Shown: piece after piece, positions 1 through 7,941 of the stretch | Layout: every line of letters starts with the position of its first letter | Position numbering within the stretch: the stretch's first letter is position 1 | Origin: Flammeovirgaceae bacterium UBA5867 | GTDB lineage: Bacteria > Bacteroidota > Bacteroidia > Cytophagales > Cyclobacteriaceae | Reading direction: 5' to 3' | Assembly: GCA_002432545.1 (NCBI GenBank) | Contig: DJFR01000040.1 | Location: forward strand, 72,450 to 86,871 | DNA: 14,422 nt | Made by a program: the position numbers and the translations under genes | The notes under the pieces: generated by a model | What the model saw: only the letters and a program-made list of their open reading frames with translations | What the model was told of the DNA's origin: nothing | Databases searched by the model: none

Positions 1-914
1 TTCTCGTTTGTATCGAACACCAGTGTGCTGCGACTTTTATTGATGGCTACACTGTTTACATCCCAGGGTATAGATGCAGTGATGGGCGTAAACTTTCGTG
101 AACCTATATCATAATATTTCAATACGCTAAACTCGCCACCCTGATCATTCACTACAAATATACCTTTGCCATCGGCTGACCACAGTGCACTGCCATAAGC
201 AATTTCTTCCTGCGAAGGATTGATCTGCTCCAGCTTGCCGCTCTCTAAATCCAGAATATGTAGGAAAGATTTGTTGGCCGATATAAAATTAGCAACCAGA
301 ACCTTCTTGTCATCAGGCGACCAGTCTAATGCACTCCATGAACCTTCGCGTTGTAATACTAATTTTGCCTCCTTCGGGTTTTTCATACTGCTCAGGTATA
401 GATCGTAGTCTTTACCATTTCTGCGTGTGCTCACCACGATAAATCGATCGCCTTTGTTAGACCATGCACTCAACGAATTTTGCGAACGTCCGCCATCGGA
501 GATCATATCATATTTACCCGAGCCTATATCAAACCAGAAGAGCTGCGAAAATTCATTGCCGCCTATATCTTTTGAAAACATGAAGCCTTTGTAGGAAGCA
601 TCCGGACAATAACTCGCGCCACCTACTGGTTCTTTAAAAAATGTTACCTGCTTGCGTGAGCCACCGGCATGATCCACAACGTGTAATTGTGCTGTCTCTG
701 CAAAGCGAGTACTGATCAGTATATTTTTTCCATCCGGATTCCAGCTGCTAAAGCTCGCACCACGTGTGTTCTGATATTGATTCATGCGCTCAATAACAGC
801 AGCGGGTATCTCCGGTACGCCTTCCATTACCAGGTTGCCTACTTCTTTTTTTTCTACCTGTGCCTGCAGTTGCCAGGCAGCCAGTAGCAAGGGTAAAATA
901 AATCTTAATTTCAT
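1..914 (-). CDS. Secreted S9 family peptidase (prolyl oligopeptidase type), N-terminal part only
   Basis: The frame is open from an ATG at 914-912 to the left edge, giving 304 complete codons; the C-terminal part lies outside the window. Residues 1-19 form a signal peptide (MKLRFILPLLLAAWQLQAQ) with likely cleavage after A18 or nearby, so the protein should be exported. The rest shows beta-propeller repeats of the PD40/TolB kind: SWNPDGK at 57-63, WSPDDKK at 198-204 and WSADGKG at 245-251. The segment PEIPAAVIERMNQYQNTR at about 34-51 is like the start of Bacteroidota S9 peptidases whose propeller precedes an alpha/beta-hydrolase domain. The catalytic Ser-Asp-His triad would be in the missing part, so peptidase activity is inferred from the family. 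It is the last gene of the minus-strand peptidase run, 85 bases after the M1 gene at 1000-3225, with a long hairpin between them. A TolB-like or amidohydrolase-linked propeller is the main alternative. Confidence 0.82.
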   Translation of the reverse strand, partial: MKLRFILPLLLAAWQLQAQVEKKEVGNLVMEGVPEIPAAVIERMNQYQNTRGASFSSWNPDGKNILISTRFAETAQLHVVDHAGGSRKQVTFFKEPVGGASYCPDASYKGFMFSKDIGGNEFSQLFWFDIGSGKYDMISDGGRSQNSLSAWSNKGDRFIVVSTRRNGKDYDLYLSSMKNPKEAKLVLQREGSWSALDWSPDDKKVLVANFISANKSFLHILDLESGKLEQINPSQEEIAYGSALWSADGKGIFVVNDQGGEFSVLKYYDIGSRKFTPITASIPWDVNSVAINKSRSTLVFDTNE

Positions 915-936
915 GTGGGTTGGGTATACATATATA

Positions 937-990
937 TCCCGCAGAATATACAGTATAAGCAGTATATGCTACACTATCTATTCTGCGGGA
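937..990 (-). repeat. Long intergenic hairpin, 12-bp perfect stem
   Basis: TCCCGCAGAATA at 937-948 is exactly complementary to TATTCTGCGGGA at 979-990. The 30-base AT-rich middle can fold further, for example AGCA at 958-961 with TGCT at 967-970. The element lies between the stop of the upstream M1 gene (1000-1002) and the start of the S9 gene (914). In transcription direction no run of T follows the stem, only an alternating AT stretch, so it is not a classical rho-independent terminator. It may be an mRNA processing or stability element, or a small mobile palindrome. Confidence 0.7.
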
Positions 991-999
991 GAAATGATC

Positions 1000-3225
1000 T
1001 TACTTGTTCTTTTTGAATTGATCGAACTTTGACTCGGCAACTTTCTTCGGGAAGATGTTATTACTGTTGTCTACATCGGCAAGGGCTGCATTCGGATCGA
1101 ACGCTAGGTTGGTTACTTCTTTATCTTTAATAAATACCTTACTCGCTTCATTCTCGTTGGTGCGCCAGATCTCTGCTGGTATATATTCGGTTTCTTTGGT
1201 TCCATCTTTATATGTCCACTCGATGATGAGCGGAGTAACCAGACCACCGTTGTTCTTGAACTTCACCTCATATATATTCTTACCTTCTAGTTTCTGGCGA
1301 ACGGCATTATCATCGATGCGACTGCGGAATTCACCATATGCTTTGTCAGGAGTGCTTAGCATGGTAAACGGTTTCGGTCCCTGACTGAAATCTGCCATAC
1401 CTTTACCTGATGCGCTTGCATTCAGATCGCCAGCTTTTACATTCTTCGTTTTATTCTCGATGTTGGGTTGTTGCGAAGTAAGTTTATACCATTGTACATC
1501 TTCGACTGATACATCCACATTATCCGTAGTAAAGAACCAGCCTCTCCAGAACCAGTCGAGATCTACAGCAGTAGCTTCTTCCATCATTCTGAAAAAGTCT
1601 GCCGGGCGCGGATGCTTATACATCCAGCGGTTCGCATATTCTTTAAACGCTTTATCAAAAAGATCTTTACCGATAATGGTTTCGCGAAGCAACGTAAGGG
1701 CTACTGTAGGTTTTTCATAATAGTTCGCTCCAAAGGCATTGAGTCTTTCATTGTCAGATGTATTCATCACCGGGCGCATCACACTCTTATCACCTTTCAT
1801 ATAGGGAACTATATCTTGCGGAACGGTGTGATGGAAGTTAGGATAACGCTCCATCTCTGTGCGTGTTTGTAAAAATGTATTTAGCCCTTCATCCATCCAC
1901 ATCCACTGGCGTTCGTCTGAACTCACAATCATCGGGAAGTAATTATGGCCTACTTCGTGAACAATCACTCCGATCATACCTGCTTTACCATTCTCACTCA
2001 TCTGTCCGTTACGCGGGCGGCCACCATTGAAGCTGATCATTGGAAACTCCATGCCGAGGTTAGCCGTGTTTACAGATATAGCGACCGGATATGGATAATC
2101 GAAAGTATATTTGGAATATACCTCCAATGCGTTCTTCACAGCTTTGGTAGATTCTTCAGTCCATACCGGTAATCCTTCCTTCGGGAAATAGGACATAGCC
2201 AGCACGGTGTTGGTAGGAAGCTTTACAGCTTGTGCATCCCATATAAATTTGCGTGAAGACGAGAAAGCTACATCGCGAACATTATCTGCCTGATAGCGCC
2301 ATGTCTTTTTTGCGGTTGAACGTGTCTTCTCCTTGGAACGTGCTTCTTCTTCGGTAACAATTACAAATGGTTTATCGAAAGATGTTTTGGCTTTCTCAAA
2401 GCGCTCCAGTTCCTTTGCAGATAAAACTTCTTTTGCATTGAGTAATGTTCCGGTGGAGGCAACGATGTGGTCAGCCGGTACTGTGATATTTATTTTATAG
2501 TTACCGAACTCAAGTGCAAACTCTCCGAGGCGTTGAAACTGTTTGTTCTGCCAGCCTTCGTAATCATCGAACTGGCACATGCGAGGAAACCAGTGTGCAA
2601 TCAGGTATATACTATTTTTGTCTTCCGGAAAATATTCATAGCCTTCGCGTGAAAGCAAGAACTTGCTTCGGTCGGTTATCGGGTACGACCATACAACGTT
2701 GAAGGTATAGCTCTCACCGGTTTTTATAATCACCGGCAAATCGATACGCATCATGGTGTTGTTGATGGTGATCGGAAGATTTTTACCGGCCTTATCGGTT
2801 ACAGATTGTATTGTATAGCCGCCCTCAAATTCCAGGGTACGCGTCAGGTATTGCATGTGCAGGGTAGGTATAGAATCCCGCACAGGGCCGAAGTAACTCC
2901 CGAAATCTTCATTACCTTTTTTGTTGATGTTCTGATCGAGCTGCAACCAGAGATACTTCAACGTTTCCGGTGAGTTGTTATAGTAGGTGATGGTTTCTTT
3001 GCCTTTCAGTGTATTGGTTGGTTCATCGATCTCTGCATCGATGGTATAGTCAGCACGCTGCTGCCAGTATTTGGCACCCGGCTCACCGGAACCTGTACGA
3101 TATTCGTTAGGTGTAGGCAACAGTTCATCGAGCTGCTCAAATTTTCCTTTCCACTGCTTTGAGTCTTGTGCGTGCACAAATGCCGCCAGTAAAAGCATTG
3201 GTAAAATGATACGAAGGGATTTCAT
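1000..3225 (-). CDS. Secreted M1 family metallopeptidase, paralog 1 (741 aa)
   Basis: This should be a zinc aminopeptidase-type enzyme acting outside the cytoplasm on peptides. Residues 1-19 are a signal peptide ending V-H-A before Q20. The N-terminal beta domain covers about 25-260. The substrate-site motif, GxMEN in classical M1 enzymes, appears as GMEFP at 391-395. The zinc site HEVGH is at 423-427, with the third ligand E446 in DEG exactly 18 residues later. The likely catalytic tyrosine is Y502 or Y503 in NYYEKP. All key residues are present and the gene is intact. After about residue 570 there is a further beta-type region with TYKDGTKE and IPAEIWR, and a basic tail with FDQFKK. It is the most divergent of the three tandem copies. 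A terminator lies 46 bases upstream of its start, so it probably has its own promoter, but I see no clear TAnnTTTG box there. It may be cotranscribed with the S9 gene. The natural substrate is unknown. Confidence 0.93.
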   Translation of the reverse strand: MKSLRIILPMLLLAAFVHAQDSKQWKGKFEQLDELLPTPNEYRTGSGEPGAKYWQQRADYTIDAEIDEPTNTLKGKETITYYNNSPETLKYLWLQLDQNINKKGNEDFGSYFGPVRDSIPTLHMQYLTRTLEFEGGYTIQSVTDKAGKNLPITINNTMMRIDLPVIIKTGESYTFNVVWSYPITDRSKFLLSREGYEYFPEDKNSIYLIAHWFPRMCQFDDYEGWQNKQFQRLGEFALEFGNYKINITVPADHIVASTGTLLNAKEVLSAKELERFEKAKTSFDKPFVIVTEEEARSKEKTRSTAKKTWRYQADNVRDVAFSSSRKFIWDAQAVKLPTNTVLAMSYFPKEGLPVWTEESTKAVKNALEVYSKYTFDYPYPVAISVNTANLGMEFPMISFNGGRPRNGQMSENGKAGMIGVIVHEVGHNYFPMIVSSDERQWMWMDEGLNTFLQTRTEMERYPNFHHTVPQDIVPYMKGDKSVMRPVMNTSDNERLNAFGANYYEKPTVALTLLRETIIGKDLFDKAFKEYANRWMYKHPRPADFFRMMEEATAVDLDWFWRGWFFTTDNVDVSVEDVQWYKLTSQQPNIENKTKNVKAGDLNASASGKGMADFSQGPKPFTMLSTPDKAYGEFRSRIDDNAVRQKLEGKNIYEVKFKNNGGLVTPLIIEWTYKDGTKETEYIPAEIWRTNENEASKVFIKDKEVTNLAFDPNAALADVDNSNNIFPKKVAESKFDQFKKNK

Positions 3226-3270
3226 ATAGTCGATTAATGAGTTTATCTGACAAGATCAGTTTAATTCAAT

Positions 3271-3302
3271 AAAAAAGCCATCCTTTTTTACAAGGATGGC
3301 TT
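3271..3302 (-). terminator. Rho-independent terminator after M1 paralog 2
   Basis: AAGCCATCCTT (3275-3285) pairs perfectly with AAGGATGGCTT (3292-3302) around a 6-base loop. Read on the minus strand, the stem runs into a T tract (complement of A at 3271-3276). It stands 70 bases past the stop of the M1 gene at 3373-5619 and should end transcription of the HupE-M1-M1 unit before M1 paralog 1. Confidence 0.9.
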
Positions 3303-3322
3303 AATTCTTTTCGTCAGCACAT

Positions 3323-3341
3323 GCTGCAGATGTCCTGCAGC
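3323..3341. repeat. Short inverted repeat GCTGCAG/CTGCAGC
   Basis: A 7-bp perfect stem, GCTGCAG at 3323-3329 and CTGCAGC at 3335-3341, surrounds the 5-base loop ATGTC. It lies between the stop of M1 paralog 2 and the terminator. It may be a minor secondary structure in the 3' untranslated region. No function can be assigned. Confidence 0.4.
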
Positions 3342-3372
3342 TTTACCAGACTATATTAGCGATGTTGCTGCA

Positions 3373-5619
3373 CTAATTATTCTTCTTGAACTGATCGAAT
3401 CGCGATTCGGAAGTTTTCTTCGGGAACACGTTGTTGTTCATTTCAACATCGGCCAATTCGAAATTAGGATCGAGCACGATGTTTACTACTTCTTTCTCCT
3501 TTACAAAAACTTTCACCACTTCGTTTTCATTAATGCGCCAGATCTCAGCGGGTATACGCTCAATTTCTTTAGAGCCATCTTTATACGTCCACTCAATAAC
3601 AAGCGGAGTAACAAGACCGCCTACATTTTTAAACTTGATCTGGTATATATTTTTGCCTTCCAGTTTTTTACGAATGTCGGCATCGTTAATGCGGCTTCTG
3701 AATTCGCCATACATCTGGTCAGGCGTATTTAGCATTGTGAAAGGCTCCGGTCCGTTGCTGAAGTCGTTGGTATTTTTACCGGTATTCTTTTCAGCGGTAA
3801 GATCACCTTTCTTCGTTTTAATATTTTTCTTTTCCGGATCGATCTGTTCGTTCTTCAACTGGAACCACTTCACTTCGTCTACCGCTACATCTACATTGTC
3901 TGTGCTATAGAACCAGCCTCTCCAGAACCAATCGAGATCTACACCAGATGCATCTTCCATCGTACGGAAAAAGTCTGCAGGCTTCGGATGTTTAAAGGCC
4001 CAGCGCTCTGAATATTCTTTGAAGGCTTTATCGAACAACTCAGGACCCATTACCGTTTCACGAAGCAGTGTAAGTGCTGCAGATGGCTTGGTATATCCGT
4101 TCGCACCAAACTCGTTGTAGCGCATATCGTCACCGTTGGTCATGATCGGGCGCATCTGGCTCTTATCGCCTTTCATGAAAGGTATAATTCCTTTCGGTGT
4201 TCCATGTGCGCTATATAGTTCAGGGTAACGAACACGAACGGTTTCTTTCTCGAGGAAGGTATTCAATCCTTCATCCATCCAGGTCCATTGACGTTCGTCT
4301 GAGTTCACAATCATCGGGAAGAAGTTGTGACCTACCTCGTGCACAACAACTTGTACAAGTCCTACCAGTTTTTGCTGCGAATATGTACCGTCTTTATTAG
4401 GACGTGATCCGTTAAAGCAGATCATCGGGTACTCCATACCTTGATTCGCAGTGTGAATAGAATACGCTACCGGGTACGGGTAATTGAACGTGCGCTCAGA
4501 GTATATTTCCAGTGCGTTCTTGATAGCCTTGGTAGATTCTTTCTCCCACAGCGGATTACCTTCCTTCGGATAGAGCGACATAGCGAGCGGAGTTTTGTCG
4601 CCCACCTTTACAGCCTGTGCATCCCATATAAATTTACGCGAAGACGCAAATGCGAAGTCGCGTACGTTCTCAGCATAAAACTCCCATGTAGCTTTCTTGG
4701 TTGACTTAGTTTTTTCTTTTTGAACCGCTTCATCCTGCGTAACGATGAATACAGGTTTATCAAAAGCCTTCTTCGATTTTTCAAAACGCTCAAGCTGTTC
4801 TTTGCTCAATACATCTTTTGGATTTTGTATAGTGCCGGTAGCACCAACAATGTGATCGGCTGGTACGGTGATGCGTACGCGATAGTTACCGAACACAAGT
4901 GCAAACTCGCTCTGACCGAGGAACTGTTTGTTCTGCCAGCCTTCGTAGTCATCGAACACACACATGCGTGGGAACCACTGTGCGAAAGTATATACATAGT
5001 TGCCGTCTTCCGGGAAATACTCATAGCCACCCCGTTGGTTGAAGATCTGACGATTATACTCGGTATAACTCCACTCGATAGCGAAGGTAAATTTCTCACC
5101 TGTCTTTAGAGGTGCAGGAAGATCAACGCGCATCATAGTATGGTTGATGGTATGCGGCAAAGCTTTACCCGCTGCATCTTTTACCGACTTGATGTTATAG
5201 CCTCCTTTATAGTCAGACGTTTTTACACCGGTCATCATATTGAAGAATCCGGCAGGTACAGAATCTCTCACAACACCTGTTTTGGTTTGAGATGTCATGT
5301 TGTCGTCTGCCAGTATATTTTGATCAAGCTGAAGCCAGAGAAATGTTAATGTCTCCGGTGAATTGTTATGATAGGTAATTGTTTCAGAACCGGTAAGCAA
5401 TTGTGTCTTATCATCAACCTCTACGTTAATCACATAGTCAGCACGTTGCTGCCAGTAGTTTTGTCCGGGAGCACCGGCACCTGTGCGATACGAGTTTGGT
5501 GTTGGCAGTAACTGATCAAGCTGCTCGAACTTTCCTTTCCACGCCTGTTGCTGTGGCTGCGTTTGTGCCGAGGCATGTATCAGCACACACGTAACTATAA
5601 TTGCAAGTAATACTCTCAT
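3373..5619 (-). CDS. Secreted M1 family metallopeptidase, paralog 2 (748 aa)
   Basis: This is the second of three tandem M1 zinc peptidases, predicted to be exported and to trim peptides outside the cytoplasm. The signal peptide ends A-S-A at residue 18. The GxMEN-equivalent motif is GMEYP at 394-398, the zinc motif HEVGH is at 427-431 with third ligand E450, and the likely transition-state tyrosine is Y509 in NGYTKP. The C-terminal region repeats the family pattern TYKDGSKE, IPAEIWR and the basic FDQFKK tail. The gene is intact. By shared sequence (DPEKKN, NPLWEKESTK, TQDEAVQ) it is closer to paralog 3 than to paralog 1. Its start is 81 bases after the stop of paralog 3; the gap holds a heptad inverted repeat rather than an obvious promoter, so the two may be cotranscribed. 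A good terminator follows its stop. Confidence 0.93.
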   Translation of the reverse strand: MRVLLAIIVTCVLIHASAQTQPQQQAWKGKFEQLDQLLPTPNSYRTGAGAPGQNYWQQRADYVINVEVDDKTQLLTGSETITYHNNSPETLTFLWLQLDQNILADDNMTSQTKTGVVRDSVPAGFFNMMTGVKTSDYKGGYNIKSVKDAAGKALPHTINHTMMRVDLPAPLKTGEKFTFAIEWSYTEYNRQIFNQRGGYEYFPEDGNYVYTFAQWFPRMCVFDDYEGWQNKQFLGQSEFALVFGNYRVRITVPADHIVGATGTIQNPKDVLSKEQLERFEKSKKAFDKPVFIVTQDEAVQKEKTKSTKKATWEFYAENVRDFAFASSRKFIWDAQAVKVGDKTPLAMSLYPKEGNPLWEKESTKAIKNALEIYSERTFNYPYPVAYSIHTANQGMEYPMICFNGSRPNKDGTYSQQKLVGLVQVVVHEVGHNFFPMIVNSDERQWTWMDEGLNTFLEKETVRVRYPELYSAHGTPKGIIPFMKGDKSQMRPIMTNGDDMRYNEFGANGYTKPSAALTLLRETVMGPELFDKAFKEYSERWAFKHPKPADFFRTMEDASGVDLDWFWRGWFYSTDNVDVAVDEVKWFQLKNEQIDPEKKNIKTKKGDLTAEKNTGKNTNDFSNGPEPFTMLNTPDQMYGEFRSRINDADIRKKLEGKNIYQIKFKNVGGLVTPLVIEWTYKDGSKEIERIPAEIWRINENEVVKVFVKEKEVVNIVLDPNFELADVEMNNNVFPKKTSESRFDQFKKNN

Positions 5620-5624
5620 GGGAT

Positions 5625-5695
5625 ATCCGTTAACCGTTAGCCGTTATCCGTTAACCGTATTTACTAATAACGATTGACGGATAACGATTAACGTT
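5625..5695. repeat. Heptad-based inverted repeat between M1 genes
   Basis: Four consecutive units of CCGTTAN fill 5627-5654 (CCGTTAA, CCGTTAG, CCGTTAT, CCGTTAA). After a spacer, four related units in opposite orientation fill 5668-5695 (TAACGAT, TGACGGA, TAACGAT, TAACGTT). The 13-mer ATCCGTTAACCGT occurs at 5625-5637 and again at 5646-5658. Positions 5629-5654 can pair with 5668-5693 at 21 of 26 positions around a 13-base loop. The element takes up nearly the whole 81-base gap between two M1 genes. Its function is unknown; a dispersed intergenic repeat family is plausible. Confidence 0.8.
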
Positions 5696-5700
5696 CTCTA

Positions 5701-7926
5701 CTAATTTGTTTTCTTTTTGAATTCGTCAAATTTGGAAGCGGACTGTGATTTAGGGAACACATTGTCCTGTGCATTTACATCCGTGATCTCCTGCTGCGGA
5801 TCCAACACGATACTGGTTACTTCTTTGTCCTTAACAAACACTTTGGTGACTTTGTTTTCGTTGATACGCCAGATCTCTGCCGGTATGCGCTCAATCTCTT
5901 TTGATCCGTCTTTATAGGTCCACTGAATAATTACCGGCATCACCAGGCCACCTTTGTTACTCAGGGTAACTTCATATATATTCTTGTTGTCAAGCTTCTG
6001 CTTCACAGCCTTGTCATCGATCTGACTTCTGAACTCACCATACATACGTGGATCTGTGTTCGTAAGACTAAATGGCTCCGGACCGTTGTTGAAGTTGTCA
6101 AATTTCTTTTCGCCTTTCGCGTTAAGATCGCCTTGTTTTACTTTTAGATTTTTAGTTTCAGGATCGCTCTCTTCCTTGCGCATCTTGAACCATTTTACCT
6201 GGTCGATAGACTGATCGCATACATCGGTGGTATAGAACCAACCTTTCCAGAACCAATCGAGATCTACAGCCGATGCATCTTCCATCGTACGGAAAAAGTC
6301 TGCAGGCTTTGGATGTTTAAAGGCCCAGCGGTTTGCATATTCTTTAAAAGCTTTATCGAATAACTCGCGACCCATTATCGTTTCGCGCAGCATGAATAAA
6401 CCTGTTCCTGCTTTTGCATATTGCTCGTTACCAAATTGTATTACCTGCTCGGAGTTAACCATCAACGGGCGCATGCTGCTCTTGTCGCCTTTCATATAGG
6501 GAACTAATGCAGACGGTTTACCTCTGTCGAAATCTATATCCGGGTAGCGTTCTATCTCGGTTACTAACTGCACAAATGTATTTATACCTTCATCCATCCA
6601 GGTTGTCTGGCGCTCATCGTTGTTGATGATCATCGGGAAGAAGTTATGACCCACTTCATGTACAATAACACCGATCATGCCTTTGCGCACGGCCGGAGTA
6701 TAGGAACCATCTTTAGCGGGACGACCATAGTTAAAACAGATCATCGGATACTCCATGCCCTGATGTGCTGCGTGAACAGATATAGCAACCGGGTATGGAT
6801 AATCGATCGTCATGCGAGAGTATACTTCCAATGCACTCTTAACTGCTTTGGTAGATTCTTTCTCCCACAGCGGATTACCTTCTTTCGGGTAATACGACAT
6901 TGCCAACGGAGTTTTGCTGCCAATCTTTACGGCTTGCGCATCCCATATAAATTTGCGTGATGTAGCAAAAGCAAAGTCGCGAACGTTATCCGCATGAAAC
7001 TCCCACGTTTTCTTCTCTTTCAGTTTTGTTTTTTCGCGTTGCACAGCTTCATCCTGTGTCGCTATAATTACCGGTTTGTCAAAGGAAGTCTTTGCTTTAG
7101 CGAGTCGCTCGAGTTGCGTTTTGTTAAGAACAGCCTCTGCATTTTTTAGTTGACCAGTAGCACCTACTATATGATCAGCCGGTACGGTAATCTTTACTTT
7201 GTAATCACCGAATGGTAAAGCAAACTCTCCCTGTCCGAGGAATTGTTTATTCTGCCAGCCTTCATAATCATCATACACACACATACGTGGGAACCACTGT
7301 GCAATTACATACGAATAGTTACCATCTTCCGGAAAGTATTCATACTGCGTGCGCTCACGTACGCGAACACCATCGTTGATATTATAGGACCAGTCGATGG
7401 AGAAAGTATATTTCTGTCCGGGATTAAGTGGCTGCGGAAGATCAATACGCATCATGGTATAGTTGATGAGGTGCGTAAGATCTTTACCTGTTGCATCTTT
7501 CACAGATTTGATTTTAAATCCTCCGTCAAAATCAAAAAGATTATAAGCAGAACCAGCAGATTTTGCATCGATGGAATCGCGCAATGTATTGGTTCTTGTT
7601 TTTTGCGTCATGTTATCTTCAGCAAGTTTATTCTGATCAAGCTGAAGCCACAGGTAACGCAACACATCGGGCGAGTTATTGTGGTATGTGATCGTTTCAG
7701 ATCCGGTTATACTTTGGTTGTCGTCATTCAGTTCTACACTAATAACGTAGTCGGCTTTTTGCTGCCAGTACTTGGGGCCCGGTGCACCAGAGCCTGAGCG
7801 ATACTCATTCGGAGTTGGCAACTGTTGATCAAGTTGCTCGAACTTGCCCTGCCACCGTGGAGTTTCCTGTGCCCATGCCGTCTGCATTATGACAAGAAGG
7901 AGGGAAATTTTAAAAACGCGCTTCAT
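5701..7926 (-). CDS. Secreted M1 family metallopeptidase, paralog 3 (741 aa)
   Basis: This is the promoter-proximal member of the M1 triplet. The signal peptide ends A-W-A at residue 19. The substrate-site motif is GMEYP at 389-393, the zinc site HEVGH is at 423-427 with E446, and the probable catalytic tyrosine is Y503 in EQYAKA. The loop after the tyrosine (AGTGLFMLRE) differs from the KPxxALTLLRE of the other two copies, and TDVCDQ replaces TDNVDV near residue 570; such changes could alter specificity. The tail carries the variant FDEFKKK. The gene begins 15 bases after the stop of the HupE/UreJ-like gene, so the two are very probably cotranscribed, which links the peptidase to that membrane protein. 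All catalytic residues are present, so an active enzyme is expected. Confidence 0.93.
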   Translation of the reverse strand: MKRVFKISLLLVIMQTAWAQETPRWQGKFEQLDQQLPTPNEYRSGSGAPGPKYWQQKADYVISVELNDDNQSITGSETITYHNNSPDVLRYLWLQLDQNKLAEDNMTQKTRTNTLRDSIDAKSAGSAYNLFDFDGGFKIKSVKDATGKDLTHLINYTMMRIDLPQPLNPGQKYTFSIDWSYNINDGVRVRERTQYEYFPEDGNYSYVIAQWFPRMCVYDDYEGWQNKQFLGQGEFALPFGDYKVKITVPADHIVGATGQLKNAEAVLNKTQLERLAKAKTSFDKPVIIATQDEAVQREKTKLKEKKTWEFHADNVRDFAFATSRKFIWDAQAVKIGSKTPLAMSYYPKEGNPLWEKESTKAVKSALEVYSRMTIDYPYPVAISVHAAHQGMEYPMICFNYGRPAKDGSYTPAVRKGMIGVIVHEVGHNFFPMIINNDERQTTWMDEGINTFVQLVTEIERYPDIDFDRGKPSALVPYMKGDKSSMRPLMVNSEQVIQFGNEQYAKAGTGLFMLRETIMGRELFDKAFKEYANRWAFKHPKPADFFRTMEDASAVDLDWFWKGWFYTTDVCDQSIDQVKWFKMRKEESDPETKNLKVKQGDLNAKGEKKFDNFNNGPEPFSLTNTDPRMYGEFRSQIDDKAVKQKLDNKNIYEVTLSNKGGLVMPVIIQWTYKDGSKEIERIPAEIWRINENKVTKVFVKDKEVTSIVLDPQQEITDVNAQDNVFPKSQSASKFDEFKKKTN

Positions 7927-7941
7927 ATAGGTTTATAAGAG

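Noticed and set aside
5625..5695. Heptad repeats considered as a CRISPR array or a phage attachment site.
   Set aside because: Units are 7 bases, without spacers of regular length, and no cas or integrase genes are nearby.
7243..7797. A 184-codon plus-strand open frame opposite M1 paralog 3.
   Set aside because: It is antisense to a well-supported gene with motifs conserved in three paralogs, and its translation has no recognisable domain. Similar antisense frames at 3431-3910 and 4720-5109 were rejected for the same reason.
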